Assembly: GCA_030156945.1 (NCBI GenBank)
Contig: JASGLT010000006.1
Coordinates: 38,723-102,722 of the forward strand
Reading direction: 5' to 3'
Source of the DNA: Thermococcaceae archaeon
GTDB taxonomy: Archaea; Methanobacteriota_B; Thermococci; Thermococcales; Thermococcaceae
DNA length: 64,000 nt
In this document: positions 9,413-18,863 of the stretch, piece by piece
Numbering within the stretch: the stretch's first letter is position 1
Layout: each line of letters starts with the position of its first letter
Translations under genes and position numbers: made by a program
The notes under the pieces: generated by a model
What the model was told of the DNA's origin: nothing
What the model saw: the letters and a program-made list of their open reading frames with translations, nothing else
The model's database searches: none

Positions 9413-11134
9413 ATGGAAGAGATTAAGGCCCTTATCCTGAAGTACGCGCTCATCAACGCCTACACGCACAGGGGAAAGGCAAACCCCAAGGCAGTCATCG
9501 GCAAAGTCCTTGGTGAGAACCCAGAGCTTAGAAAGAGGGCAAAGGAGATAATTCCCCTTGTGAACGAGGTCGTTAATGAAGTGAACTCCCTCTCACTTGG
9601 GGAGCAGGAGGCTAAACTGAGGGAAATATATCCCGAGTTCTTTGAGGAGAAAAAGGAGAAGAAAGAGGAGAAGAAGGGCCTCCCACCGCTCCCGAAGGCC
9701 GAAAAGGGGAGGGTAGTCACCCGCTTTGCCCCGAACCCCGACGGTGCCTTCCACCTCGGGAACGCTAGGGCGGCAATCCTGAGCCATGAGTACGCGAGGA
9801 TGTACGACGGCAAGTTCATTCTCCGCTTCGATGACACAGACCCCAAGGTCAAGAGGCCCGAGCCGATATTCTACGAGTGGATAAAGGAGGACCTTGAGTG
9901 GCTTGGGTTCAAGATAGACGAGATTCACATAGCGAGCGACAGGCTTGAAATCTACTACGACTACGCTGAGAGGCTCATAAAGATGGGCAAGGCCTACGTC
10001 TGCACCTGCCCGCCCGAGAAGTTCCGCGAGCTCAGGGATAAGGGAATAGCCTGCCCCCACAGGGAGGAGCCAGTTGAAGTCCAGCTCGAACGCTGGAGGA
10101 AGATGCTCAACGGCGAATACAGAGAGGGCGAGGCTGTGGTGAGGATAAAGACCGACCTCAACCACCCCAATCCAGCTGTCCGCGACTGGCCGGCCCTCAG
10201 AATAATAGACAACCCAAACCACCCGAGGACTGGAAACAAGTACCGTGTCTGGCCGCTCTACAACTTCGCCTCTGCCATAGATGACCATGAGCTTGGCGTC
10301 ACCCACATCTTCCGCGGACAGGAGCATGCAGAGAACGAGACGAAGCAGAGGTACGTCTACGACTATTTTGGCTGGGAGTACCCCGTTACCGTCCATCACG
10401 GGAGGCTCTCCATAGAGGGCGTAATCCTCAGCAAGTCCAAGACGAGGAAGGGTATCCAAGAGGGCAAGTACCTCGGCTGGGATGACCCAAGGCTCGGAAC
10501 GATAAGGGCACTGAGGAGGCGCGGCATAAGACCTGAGGCTATAAGGGAGCTCATCATAGAAGTCGGTCTCAAGAGGAGCGACACCACTATAAGCTGGGAC
10601 AACCTCGCTGCAATAAACAGGAAGATAGTCGAGCCGATAGCAAACAGATACTTCTTCGTCGCTGATCCGATTCCGATGTACGTTGAAGGTGCCCAGGAGT
10701 TCACGGCCGAGATACCCCTCCACCCAGATTACCCGGAGAGGGGAGTTAGGAGGCTCAAGTTTGAGCCTGATAAGCCGGTCTACGTCTCAAAGGACGACAT
10801 GGAGCTGTTCAAACCCGGAAACTTCGTCCGCCTTAAGGACCTCTTCAACGTCGAAATACTCGAAGTAAGCGAGAAGGGCATTAAAGCGAGGTTCCACAGC
10901 TTTGAATACGAAGTCGCGAGGGAGAACCGCTGGAGAATGGTTCACTGGGTCACAGAAGGAAAGGCCTGTGAAGTCTGGGTTCCCGAGGGAGACGAGCTGA
11001 TCATCAGGGAAGGACTTCTTGAGAGCGACGCTAACGTTAATGTGGATGACATTGTCCAGTTCGAGCGCTTCGGCTTCGTTAGAATCGACGACGTCAGGCC
11101 AGAGAAGGTTGTTGCAATTTTTGCCCATAAATGA
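9413..11134 (+). CDS. gltX: Glutamyl-tRNA synthetase
   Basis: 573 aa; RFAPNPDGAFHLGNARAAILSHEYA and LSKSKTRKGI class I signature. Confidence 0.97.
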   Translation: MEEIKALILKYALINAYTHRGKANPKAVIGKVLGENPELRKRAKEIIPLVNEVVNEVNSLSLGEQEAKLREIYPEFFEEKKEKKEEKKGLPPLPKAEKGRVVTRFAPNPDGAFHLGNARAAILSHEYARMYDGKFILRFDDTDPKVKRPEPIFYEWIKEDLEWLGFKIDEIHIASDRLEIYYDYAERLIKMGKAYVCTCPPEKFRELRDKGIACPHREEPVEVQLERWRKMLNGEYREGEAVVRIKTDLNHPNPAVRDWPALRIIDNPNHPRTGNKYRVWPLYNFASAIDDHELGVTHIFRGQEHAENETKQRYVYDYFGWEYPVTVHHGRLSIEGVILSKSKTRKGIQEGKYLGWDDPRLGTIRALRRRGIRPEAIRELIIEVGLKRSDTTISWDNLAAINRKIVEPIANRYFFVADPIPMYVEGAQEFTAEIPLHPDYPERGVRRLKFEPDKPVYVSKDDMELFKPGNFVRLKDLFNVEILEVSEKGIKARFHSFEYEVARENRWRMVHWVTEGKACEVWVPEGDELIIREGLLESDANVNVDDIVQFERFGFVRIDDVRPEKVVAIFAHK

Positions 11135-11198
11135 GCTCCTCTTTTTAACTCCTTTTTGGCAAAAACGAAGGGAAACTGGAAGTCCATCGGGCTGATTA

Positions 11199-12485
11199 TT
11201 ATTCCATAGGCGTGAGGAACTCACCAAGGATGCCGATTCCCACCAAAATGAGGGCGAGGATTAGGGAGCCGTGGTAGGCACCTCCCAATTTGAGGTCATA
11301 CTTTGCCTGCACGAGGAACCCCACCGCGAATATTACTGCCGAAACCGTGGCTACGATAAGCTGTAGACTATTTGGCTTCTGGACTCTTCCATTGATGATT
11401 GGGTACAACTCAAATATTGCGGTTACAAAGATGGCCGTAGTGACTGCTTTGAGCATCATGTCTGCTATGGTGGGCGACGAGTCAATGATTCCAAATAGGA
11501 GGACTATTCCCGTGAGGTACAGGGATGCCTTGCTTCTGCTCGTCCTGAGGATTGATTGCAGTATCTGAAGGTCAACCTCAGCTGTTGGGAGTATGCTGGT
11601 CATGCCGGCCATAAAGAGGCCGAGAGCGAGCGGATAAAGGAGTAAATTGTAGTCCTCAAGTATCTCGGGCAGCCTTTCCATCAGCTCTATTGCCTGCTCC
11701 TCGCCGCCGTTGGCGTAGCTAAGGAAGGTTCCGGGGTCAAGGGGAGTGATCATGTATGCGATGGCCACCGTGGAAAGAAGGCCAAGAATAAGCTGTACCA
11801 TTACGCCCGTGCCTATTATGATTCTTGGGTTGAGGCGTTCGTTCAGAAAGCTGCCGAGCATCAGATAAAACCCAAAACCGAGCCCCACGCCGTAGACTGC
11901 CCTTTCAGCCGCTGCTCTTATGAGGTCGGGGGTTATGGGTGGGACGTTAAGGAGCATGTTCTTGGCGATACTGACGTAAACGGCATCTTTTGGAGGATTG
12001 GTAACCGAGAGCACTGCAAACAGGGGTACCAGGACTATCAAGAAAAGCGAGCCGAAGGCCATAAGTAGAAACGCCTTCTCCTTAGCACGGGAAATGACAG
12101 CCAATATTACTCCCATGACCACTATTTTGGATATCAACCGCCCCAAGGCCCCAGCACCCACAAATGGCGACAGGATAGACAGACCAACGTTCGCTGTATA
12201 GTACGAAAGAAAAATCACGCCCAGGGCGAATATCGTCATGATCATCCCGGGCTTCCCCAGGATTTTGCGGTATAGGTCTACGAAGTATTGGCGTGATTTC
12301 ATGACGGCCTCCGTTTCACTGATTGCTAGAATCGTGAAGATTGCAAGAAAAACCACATGGAATGCAAGTCCCGTTATCCCGTATTTGAGCCACATTTGGG
12401 GAAAAAGCCCTATGGTCCCTATTCCTGTTGCAAATCCAGCCACGAGTACAATCATGTAAAAAGTCCATTTCCTGACATCGTCCAC
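11199..12485 (-). CDS. Sodium-dependent transporter (SNF/NSS-like)
   Basis: 428 aa polytopic; MIVLVAGFATGIGTIGLFPQMWLKYG resembles NSS TM1. Confidence 0.7.
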   Translation of the reverse strand: MDDVRKWTFYMIVLVAGFATGIGTIGLFPQMWLKYGITGLAFHVVFLAIFTILAISETEAVMKSRQYFVDLYRKILGKPGMIMTIFALGVIFLSYYTANVGLSILSPFVGAGALGRLISKIVVMGVILAVISRAKEKAFLLMAFGSLFLIVLVPLFAVLSVTNPPKDAVYVSIAKNMLLNVPPITPDLIRAAAERAVYGVGLGFGFYLMLGSFLNERLNPRIIIGTGVMVQLILGLLSTVAIAYMITPLDPGTFLSYANGGEEQAIELMERLPEILEDYNLLLYPLALGLFMAGMTSILPTAEVDLQILQSILRTSRSKASLYLTGIVLLFGIIDSSPTIADMMLKAVTTAIFVTAIFELYPIINGRVQKPNSLQLIVATVSAVIFAVGFLVQAKYDLKLGGAYHGSLILALILVGIGILGEFLTPME

Positions 12486-12611
12486 GACAACCCCCTCGAC
12501 AATTTGTTTGTAAAAAACTTAAAGTTTGCTGTTCCTGCTTGGAATGAATTTAACTGTGGCTTTTTGGGCTGATTTCTCAGAAGGTATTGGAGTTGAAAAA
12601 GGAGAAAAGGC

Positions 12612-14480
12612 TCACTCGCCCTCAAGGGCGAAGGGACTTATGTAGTCCCCGTACTTCTCCCTGGCCTCGAGAAGTCTCTGCCTCTCCTCTTCAAGAACTT
12701 TGAACAGCTCTTCGGGAACGTTGTCGAGCTTTCTGTAAATCTCCTCAATTCTGTCTATCTTCGCCAGCAGCTCCGGAACCCTTATCCTGAACTGCCTCTC
12801 GTAGTCCTCCTTCGTGTACTCCTTGTTGAGGACGTCCTTGAACAGCTTGGCTAGGTCTTTGTACTTCGGGATGTAGCCGATGGGGGTCTCTATCGCATCG
12901 ACGTCGCCGTGTACGCGGAGCTCCATCCACTTGAGCCAGACGGCTTTGTCGAGCTTGTGGTTGAGCCAGACGCCGTTCTCGCGGAGGAAGTAGTTCACCG
13001 CGAATATCTTTGGAGTCTTCTTGAGCTTCCTGCCGAACTCAAGGTAGTTCCTGAGGTAGTCACCTAGGTGGACGCTCATGAAATCGAGGATGGCCATGGG
13101 GTTGAAGGCCCTGACTCCCTCCTTTCCGAGGGTTGCCGCGGTGGTCTCGCTCTCAAGGGAAGCACCCATCGTTATGACGCCGTGCTCCCAGTTGAAGGCT
13201 TCTCTCACTGGAGGCCAGGTGTCTGCGTCCCTGCCGCCGAATATCATGCCGCCGACTTCAACGCCACAGGGGTTCTCAAGGGCTTCCATATCGACGTTCG
13301 GGAAGTGTTCGAGCGAAACTGTGAAGCGCGCGTTCTTGTGGCTCGGTGGAATCTCGTTGCCTTCGGCATCTTTCTTTCCGCGCCACCACTTTCCGCTGTG
13401 GTTCTCGCCTTCGTCCGGAATCTCGATGCCCATGTCGTTCCAGTAGGGCTTTCCATCCTTGACGAGGACGTTGGAGAAGATTATCTCGACCGGAGAGTGA
13501 AGGACCTGCCAGATTATTGGGTCGTCCTCTGGGTTTACACCCTGAATTATACCGAAGACGCCCTTCTCGACGTTTGCTCCTCTGGCAACTCCGTTTACTG
13601 GCAGGATGAAAGTCAGGTCGTCGCCTACTATGTTCTCCCACGGTATCATGGCCGTTGAGGTCTTTCCACACATGCTCGGGTAGGCTCCGGTGAAGTACGT
13701 CTTCCTGCCGTGTGGGCCGTTCACGCGCATCAGGAACATGTGCTCGCTCAGCCAGCCCTCCTCAACGGCCCTCTTGATTGTGAGCCTGAAGGCGAGCTTC
13801 TTGAGGCCTATCGTGTTCCCGCCGTACTGGGTATTGACGGAATAGACCGTTTCATCCTCAAGGTCGATGTATATTCTCCTCTTGTCGAGGTTCTTGCTGG
13901 TTTTTCTCTCGTCGAGCTCACCGGCACTGTGGACGAACCTGAAGAAGCGTGCACTCCTTCCCAAGCGCTTGAACTCCTCGTAGCCTTTTCTGTAGAGGAT
14001 GAACTCCGAGTGGGCAACGTAGGCAGAATCCGTGAGCTGGACTGCTGGAATCGTGAATATCGAGTTCTTAGGCCCAAGGACGAAGAAGCACACGAAGAGC
14101 TCTTTGCCCTTCATGATTCCCTTCATCAGCTCGCGTATCTCCTTCAGGCCTTCGTCCCTGTCCTTGGTATTGATGTATGGGAGCTTCTTGCCTCCTGGGA
14201 GAAGGATAGCGGTGTTGGCCTTGTCCCTGGCCTGGTCGTGGTAGTTGTCAAAATGGACAGTGTGGTTTGGCGTTTCCAGCATTCTCTCCTCGCCGTAGTA
14301 GAGGGCCTTCCACCGGACGTACCCCTCGTCCTCGGGGCTGTCAGTACAGACGAAAACCCTATCGGGCTCAAGCCACTCAATCCATTCCGCCAGAAACTCG
14401 TGAAGATCGGGATTGTCTATGGCCTTGATCTTTTCAAACTGTTCCTTATCAAGGAGCTTTTCCAGCTTTTCCAGCGACAT
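12612..14480 (-). CDS. pckG: Phosphoenolpyruvate carboxykinase (GTP)
   Basis: 622 aa; AYPSMCGKTSTAMI P-loop, FGGRDADTWPPVREAFNWEHGV. Confidence 0.96.
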   Translation of the reverse strand: MSLEKLEKLLDKEQFEKIKAIDNPDLHEFLAEWIEWLEPDRVFVCTDSPEDEGYVRWKALYYGEERMLETPNHTVHFDNYHDQARDKANTAILLPGGKKLPYINTKDRDEGLKEIRELMKGIMKGKELFVCFFVLGPKNSIFTIPAVQLTDSAYVAHSEFILYRKGYEEFKRLGRSARFFRFVHSAGELDERKTSKNLDKRRIYIDLEDETVYSVNTQYGGNTIGLKKLAFRLTIKRAVEEGWLSEHMFLMRVNGPHGRKTYFTGAYPSMCGKTSTAMIPWENIVGDDLTFILPVNGVARGANVEKGVFGIIQGVNPEDDPIIWQVLHSPVEIIFSNVLVKDGKPYWNDMGIEIPDEGENHSGKWWRGKKDAEGNEIPPSHKNARFTVSLEHFPNVDMEALENPCGVEVGGMIFGGRDADTWPPVREAFNWEHGVITMGASLESETTAATLGKEGVRAFNPMAILDFMSVHLGDYLRNYLEFGRKLKKTPKIFAVNYFLRENGVWLNHKLDKAVWLKWMELRVHGDVDAIETPIGYIPKYKDLAKLFKDVLNKEYTKEDYERQFRIRVPELLAKIDRIEEIYRKLDNVPEELFKVLEEERQRLLEAREKYGDYISPFALEGE

Positions 14481-14806
14481 GATATCACCTCTGAATGTCC
14501 GTACTTTTCACCCCTTTTAAAATTTGGCACAATGACGGATTAATGAGCCTATGGGCCCCACAGGTTCGAATTTTGTCCAAAAATAGCCTGGATATCCCGA
14601 TTATTGGTCAATTGGAGGAGGGAAATCCTTAAGAATGGACGTCTAATGGACATTTTTTGTCAAAAATGTTCAGCAATTTCAAAATGCTCTATGATGTTCA
14701 GCAAGAATCGCAAAGTATATTAACTCTCAGTGATACATGACATGAAGAATTCGTGATGGTGAATGTAAGCGATTGCAACGGTCCCATTTAAAAGGTCTGA
14801 AGCCGG

Positions 14807-15550
14807 TTGATGGACATTCAAAAGAAGGGGATGGTGGTTGGAATGGAGGTGTATTCGTCTCCCAAGTTCAATCCGGAGGAGCTTGCTTTGCTGGGAAGGG
14901 CTATAGGTACAGTCGCTCACGATACTATACTCGTTGGCAGGGATGGAAGGGCCATCTCCAGGTACGGAAAGAGGGCAATGGTCGTTGGAATACTCAGCAC
15001 GGGGACAACGATAATGGACGTCAGACTCATACCATTAATAGCGTTGAAGGATCTTGCCCTTAGGAGAGGGACACCTCTTGCCTACGTGTACTACCACGAG
15101 GGTGTTAGGGCGTACGTTAGCGGGATAGACGTTGAGGAAATAGAAGAGGTGCTCAAGTCAAGGAGCTTCATAGAGGCAAATCCAAACGACATTGGAGCGA
15201 CCGTTTACTATCCCAATGCCCTTGACGACTTTCTGCAGGATATTTTCAAGCGCTATTCATTCAAGGTCGATGGGAAAGCTCTCGTGGACGCTATGAACAC
15301 TCCAGCGGTACTCCTCTTCCCGCGTCTGAACGAGCATTTTGGATTCGATGTCGAAATCATCAACGACATGATGACAAGCTATCTCCCTCCCAAGCCGAAG
15401 AGCGTCTTCCTCCACAAGCTTTCAAAGGATAACTACGACTTTGGTCTCCGGTTCCGCCCCGAGGGGATTGTGGAGTTCCACAGGGATGGCGAAGAGGTAG
15501 AATTCGACAGCGTCTGGAAGCTCCTCGATCACATGAAGAAGACACTATAA
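14807..15550 (+). CDS. Phosphohexomutase-like protein lacking catalytic Ser loop and domains III-IV
   Basis: 247 aa; [36 protein letters not shown] matches domain I of alpha-D-phosphohexomutases; no TASHNP or DGDxDR. Confidence 0.65.
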   Translation: MMDIQKKGMVVGMEVYSSPKFNPEELALLGRAIGTVAHDTILVGRDGRAISRYGKRAMVVGILSTGTTIMDVRLIPLIALKDLALRRGTPLAYVYYHEGVRAYVSGIDVEEIEEVLKSRSFIEANPNDIGATVYYPNALDDFLQDIFKRYSFKVDGKALVDAMNTPAVLLFPRLNEHFGFDVEIINDMMTSYLPPKPKSVFLHKLSKDNYDFGLRFRPEGIVEFHRDGEEVEFDSVWKLLDHMKKTL

Positions 15551-15617
15551 ACTTCAGGAGCTCGAAAACGTTAAAAGCCCGCCGGGAGACTTCTTTTGGT
15601 TATTTGGGGGTGGAATT

Positions 15618-16241
15618 GTGGGGAAGTTCATAGTGTTTGAGGGCATAGACGGGGCAGGCAAGTCAACTCAGGTGAAGCTTCTGGGGAAGTGGTTAAGTGA
15701 GAGGGGTTATGAGGTTGTTCTCACGAAAGAGCCCACGGATACGGCCTTTGGAAAGCTAATCAGAAGGCTCGTTCTTACAGGCGGGAGGGAGGGTATAATA
15801 GATGGGGCCAGAATAAGCCCCGAGGCTGAGGCCCTTCTTTTTGCTGCCGACAGGGCCGAGCACGTCCATAAGCTGATAAAACCCTCTTTAGAGGCAGGTA
15901 AGGTCGTAATATCTGACCGCTACTTCTACTCTTCCCTCGCCTATCAGTGGGCGAGAGGACTCGATCTCGAGTGGCTAATCGATCTCAACAGGTTTGCCTT
16001 AAAGCCCGACCTTGTAATACTCCTCGATCTTCCGGTTGAAGAGGGTATGAAGCGCATAAACAGGAGGAGCCTCAAAACGGAGTTTGACAAGATAATTGAA
16101 CTCCAGAAAAAGGTTAGAGAGAATTACCTCAAACTTGCTAAGAGGTTTCCTGAAATTAAGACGGTCAATGGCCTTGCTGACGTTGAGGCTATTCACAGGG
16201 ATGTTGTTGCTTTAGTGGAGAGGGAGCTTGGAATAAAATAG
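15618..16241 (+). CDS. tmk: Thymidylate kinase
   Basis: 207 aa; [16 protein letters not shown]-loop, [11 protein letters not shown]. Confidence 0.96.
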   Translation: MGKFIVFEGIDGAGKSTQVKLLGKWLSERGYEVVLTKEPTDTAFGKLIRRLVLTGGREGIIDGARISPEAEALLFAADRAEHVHKLIKPSLEAGKVVISDRYFYSSLAYQWARGLDLEWLIDLNRFALKPDLVILLDLPVEEGMKRINRRSLKTEFDKIIELQKKVRENYLKLAKRFPEIKTVNGLADVEAIHRDVVALVERELGIK

Positions 16242-16354
16242 CGGGGTCGGCCAGTGCCAGTCTCTTCATCCGGTAGCTATCAGACCGGTAAACGCTCTTC
16301 ATCCCCCTTCTTATTTTCCGGTTGCTTTTTAAAAGGGTTCTCCAAAATTAAGAA

Positions 16355-16412
16355 GGCCGATGACGAGCGTTAGCCACGCTGACCGGTGAGGAAAAGAGGG
16401 TTAGCCGAGGCC
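16355..16412 (+). ncRNA. Candidate C/D box sRNA (2'-O-methylation guide)
   Basis: GGCC-g-ATGACGA(C)-gcgttagccacg(12 nt)-CTGA(D')-ccg-GTGAGGA(C')-aaagagggttag(12 nt)-CCGA(D)-GGCC; terminal GGCC/GGCC stem; TATA-like tttttaaaa about 25 nt upstream. Confidence 0.7.
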
Positions 16413-16454
16413 ACGATTCATTCTTTTCACAAGAATCCTTGGGTTTTCTTGAAT

Positions 16455-17264
16455 TCAACGTTCGTGGTTGGGAGAGTTCCTTCCAACGGCGAAGGAGAGG
16501 AACTCCCTCAGAAACTTGAGTCCTGCCCCATAGTTTACGGCCTTTGGATGGATGGACAGGTAGAATGTACCTTTACATCTTGTATAGTCGTGTTTTGCTT
16601 TTTTCAGTGTAATATTGAGCTTGGTGCTTGAGTTCTGTAGATACCAGGTGTACTCTCTGTTTATAATTTTGTATGAAGTTCCTTGGGGAGTGTACAATGT
16701 GTCCTTGGTTATAACGCTCAGATTGTGTGATAGCACTACCTTCAGGGCATCTTCAGATATGGCGTAGTTGGGGGGTACGAAGTAGCTCGGGGAAAAGTTC
16801 AGTGCCCTCAACTCTTCCAGGCCAAGCTCCAGCTTCTTGCGCGCAGTTCCAGCATCGCAGTCAAACTCTCTATACTCATGTACGTAGCCGTGGAGCTCTA
16901 TGTGACAGCCTTTAGCTTGGGACTCCTTCAGGAATTTTACAAAATCGGGATCCTTATCTATGGGATGCTTTCCTGCGTGGTTTGGGATCACAAAGAAGTA
17001 CGTGTTGTTGGCCATGTTGTATTCGTCGATTATCTCGGTTATTTCCTTAAGCTCTTTGAGGTAAACTGGGCTTACATCGTGGACGAGGATAACAAGCCGA
17101 CAGGAGCTAGGAAATGTGCTGGATGTGTTGGCGTGACTCTCTGAAAAACTATCGTTTCGGGTTATGGATAAATCCGGCGAGTAATATTCCCGACTCCCAT
17201 ACAGAAAGATGCCCGCCCCGATTGCCAGGATAAGTACCGTTGTTATTACCAGCAATTTTTTCAT
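16455..17264 (-). CDS. Polysaccharide deacetylase-like protein (DUF2334-type), membrane anchored
   Basis: 269 aa; LVILVHDVSPVYLKELKEI ... HIELHGYVHEYREF. Confidence 0.75.
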   Translation of the reverse strand: MKKLLVITTVLILAIGAGIFLYGSREYYSPDLSITRNDSFSESHANTSSTFPSSCRLVILVHDVSPVYLKELKEITEIIDEYNMANNTYFFVIPNHAGKHPIDKDPDFVKFLKESQAKGCHIELHGYVHEYREFDCDAGTARKKLELGLEELRALNFSPSYFVPPNYAISEDALKVVLSHNLSVITKDTLYTPQGTSYKIINREYTWYLQNSSTKLNITLKKAKHDYTRCKGTFYLSIHPKAVNYGAGLKFLREFLSFAVGRNSPNHER

Positions 17265-17323
17265 AGAGGTAGTGATGTGGTTTCCCTTTAAAAGTGTTGC
17301 TACAGAAAATCAAAAAGGGTAAT

Positions 17324-18196
17324 TCATGGGTTGTTAAAGGCTCTGTTAAAAAACTCCCTGACTCTTGCCTTCCACTCCTCTGGGTGGAACTTGAGGGTTC
17401 TAACGTGGGGTGCATCGGTAACCCACAGTTCAACATTTGGATTGATTTTCCTGTTCCTCTCGTAGAACTCCCTGACTTCCTCAACCTTAACGAGCGGGTC
17501 TTTCTCTCCTGCTATAATGAGGAGCGGCTTCCTAACTCTGTCCGCGTACTCCATGGGGCTTATCTCCTTTCCACCGCTGAAGAGCTTCGTAAATGGTTTG
17601 ACGAAGACGTAGAGCCACTCTGGAAGGTTCGCGAAGTACTTCAGTCCCCTTGCACCAGTTTTGTCAAGGTCCATTGGGGGTGAGTCGGCAACACCACAGC
17701 AGACGTCTTCAATCTCTGCGAGCGACCTTATGGTGACCATAGCCCCCATTGAGAAGCCGATGAGTCCAATCTTGCCTGCCCTCTCCGGGTGAGTCTTTTT
17801 CAGCCACTCCACGGCGGCCTTCACGTCCAAGAGCTCTTTATCTCCAGCGGTAGTGTATTTCCCTCCGCTCTTTCCGTGGGCGCGGAAGTCAAAGACGAGG
17901 ACGTTGTAACCTTCCTCCAGGAGAAACTCCACAGTTGGCTTCATATAGAGCTCGTACCACCTGCTCGCGGTGTAGCCGTGGAGCGGAATTACAGTCTTGT
18001 CGCTCCCGTTGTCACCCCACCAGCCGCTGAGCCTAACGCCGTCTTCCGTTGTGAACTCGATGTCTTCGTACTCAAATCCGAAGTCCTTCGGTGTCCAGTC
18101 TTCGACCAGTCTTGGAGGCTTGACCATCTTGTAGCCGACGAAGGCCACAAACGCGATGAAAACAAGGATTAAAAGCAGAGCAATCTGCCATATCAT
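17324..18196 (-). CDS. Alpha/beta hydrolase with N-terminal TM segment
   Basis: 290 aa; GLIGFSMGAMV nucleophile elbow, VIPLHGYTASRWYE oxyanion region. Confidence 0.88.
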   Translation of the reverse strand: MIWQIALLLILVFIAFVAFVGYKMVKPPRLVEDWTPKDFGFEYEDIEFTTEDGVRLSGWWGDNGSDKTVIPLHGYTASRWYELYMKPTVEFLLEEGYNVLVFDFRAHGKSGGKYTTAGDKELLDVKAAVEWLKKTHPERAGKIGLIGFSMGAMVTIRSLAEIEDVCCGVADSPPMDLDKTGARGLKYFANLPEWLYVFVKPFTKLFSGGKEISPMEYADRVRKPLLIIAGEKDPLVKVEEVREFYERNRKINPNVELWVTDAPHVRTLKFHPEEWKARVREFFNRAFNNP

Positions 18197-18540
18197 TTCT
18201 CTCCCTCCAGCTCATTTAAGATTTCTTGAAGCCTCTCCTTAAGGGGAGGAAGATCTTTAACAGGGGTTGTCCAGACAATCTCGGTATTTATTCCAAAATA
18301 CCCATGGATGACCCTGTCCCGCATCGCGGCCATTGCCCTCCAAGGCACTTCAGGATACCTCTTCCTTATCTCCTTTGGAACCTTCTTGGAGGCCTCTCCT
18401 ATGATCTCAATGCACCTGAGGACAGCGTAAACAGTCTTTTCATCCTTCAAGAAGTCCTGGAAGCTCATTCCCTCCGTAAACTCCATGGCCTTTCTGATGT
18501 TTTCCAGAATATCTCGGATATAAAGGAGGTAGTCCCTCAT
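18193..18540 (-). CDS. HepT-like HEPN-domain toxin (DUF86)
   Basis: 115 aa; RDRVIHGYFGI (Rx4-6H) HEPN motif. Confidence 0.9.
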   Translation of the reverse strand: MRDYLLYIRDILENIRKAMEFTEGMSFQDFLKDEKTVYAVLRCIEIIGEASKKVPKEIRKRYPEVPWRAMAAMRDRVIHGYFGINTEIVWTTPVKDLPPLKERLQEILNELEGEK

Positions 18541-18830
18541 ACCTTAACGGCCTCCTTTGAAACGTGCTCCCAGAGCTCTTTTCTCAGCGAGTTCTTTGGA
18601 ATGAGGTCAACTTCCACTCCAAGAAGCTCCGAAAGCTCGATCTGGAGTTTCGCGATCGTAAGAAGGCCCACTGGCTCTTTGAACTCCACAAGGATGTCAA
18701 CGTCGCTGGACTCGCCGGCTTCCCCCCTAGCGTAGGAGCCGAAAACCTCGATATCAATGACACCGTACTTCTCCTCAAGCTCTTTCTTGTGATCCTTGAG
18801 GATCGATATGATTTCCTGGAGGGTTTTCAT
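18537..18830 (-). CDS. MntA-like nucleotidyltransferase antitoxin
   Basis: 97 aa; VFGSYARGEAGESSDVDILVEF (GSx10DxD). Confidence 0.92.
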   Translation of the reverse strand: MKTLQEIISILKDHKKELEEKYGVIDIEVFGSYARGEAGESSDVDILVEFKEPVGLLTIAKLQIELSELLGVEVDLIPKNSLRKELWEHVSKEAVKV

Positions 18831-18863
18831 CGGTCTCCCCCAAAAAGATGGAAAAAGAATTAT

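Noticed and set aside
9593-10723. 376-aa minus-strand ORF
   Set aside because: Antisense shadow of gltX, composition artefact of GC-biased codon positions; no domain.
13068-13658. 196-aa plus-strand ORF
   Set aside because: Antisense to pckG; shadow ORF. Same for 13710-14543.
14483-14495. Possible TGM site at pckG (gatatcacctctg)
   Set aside because: Only a half site and it coincides with the ribosome-binding region of pckG.
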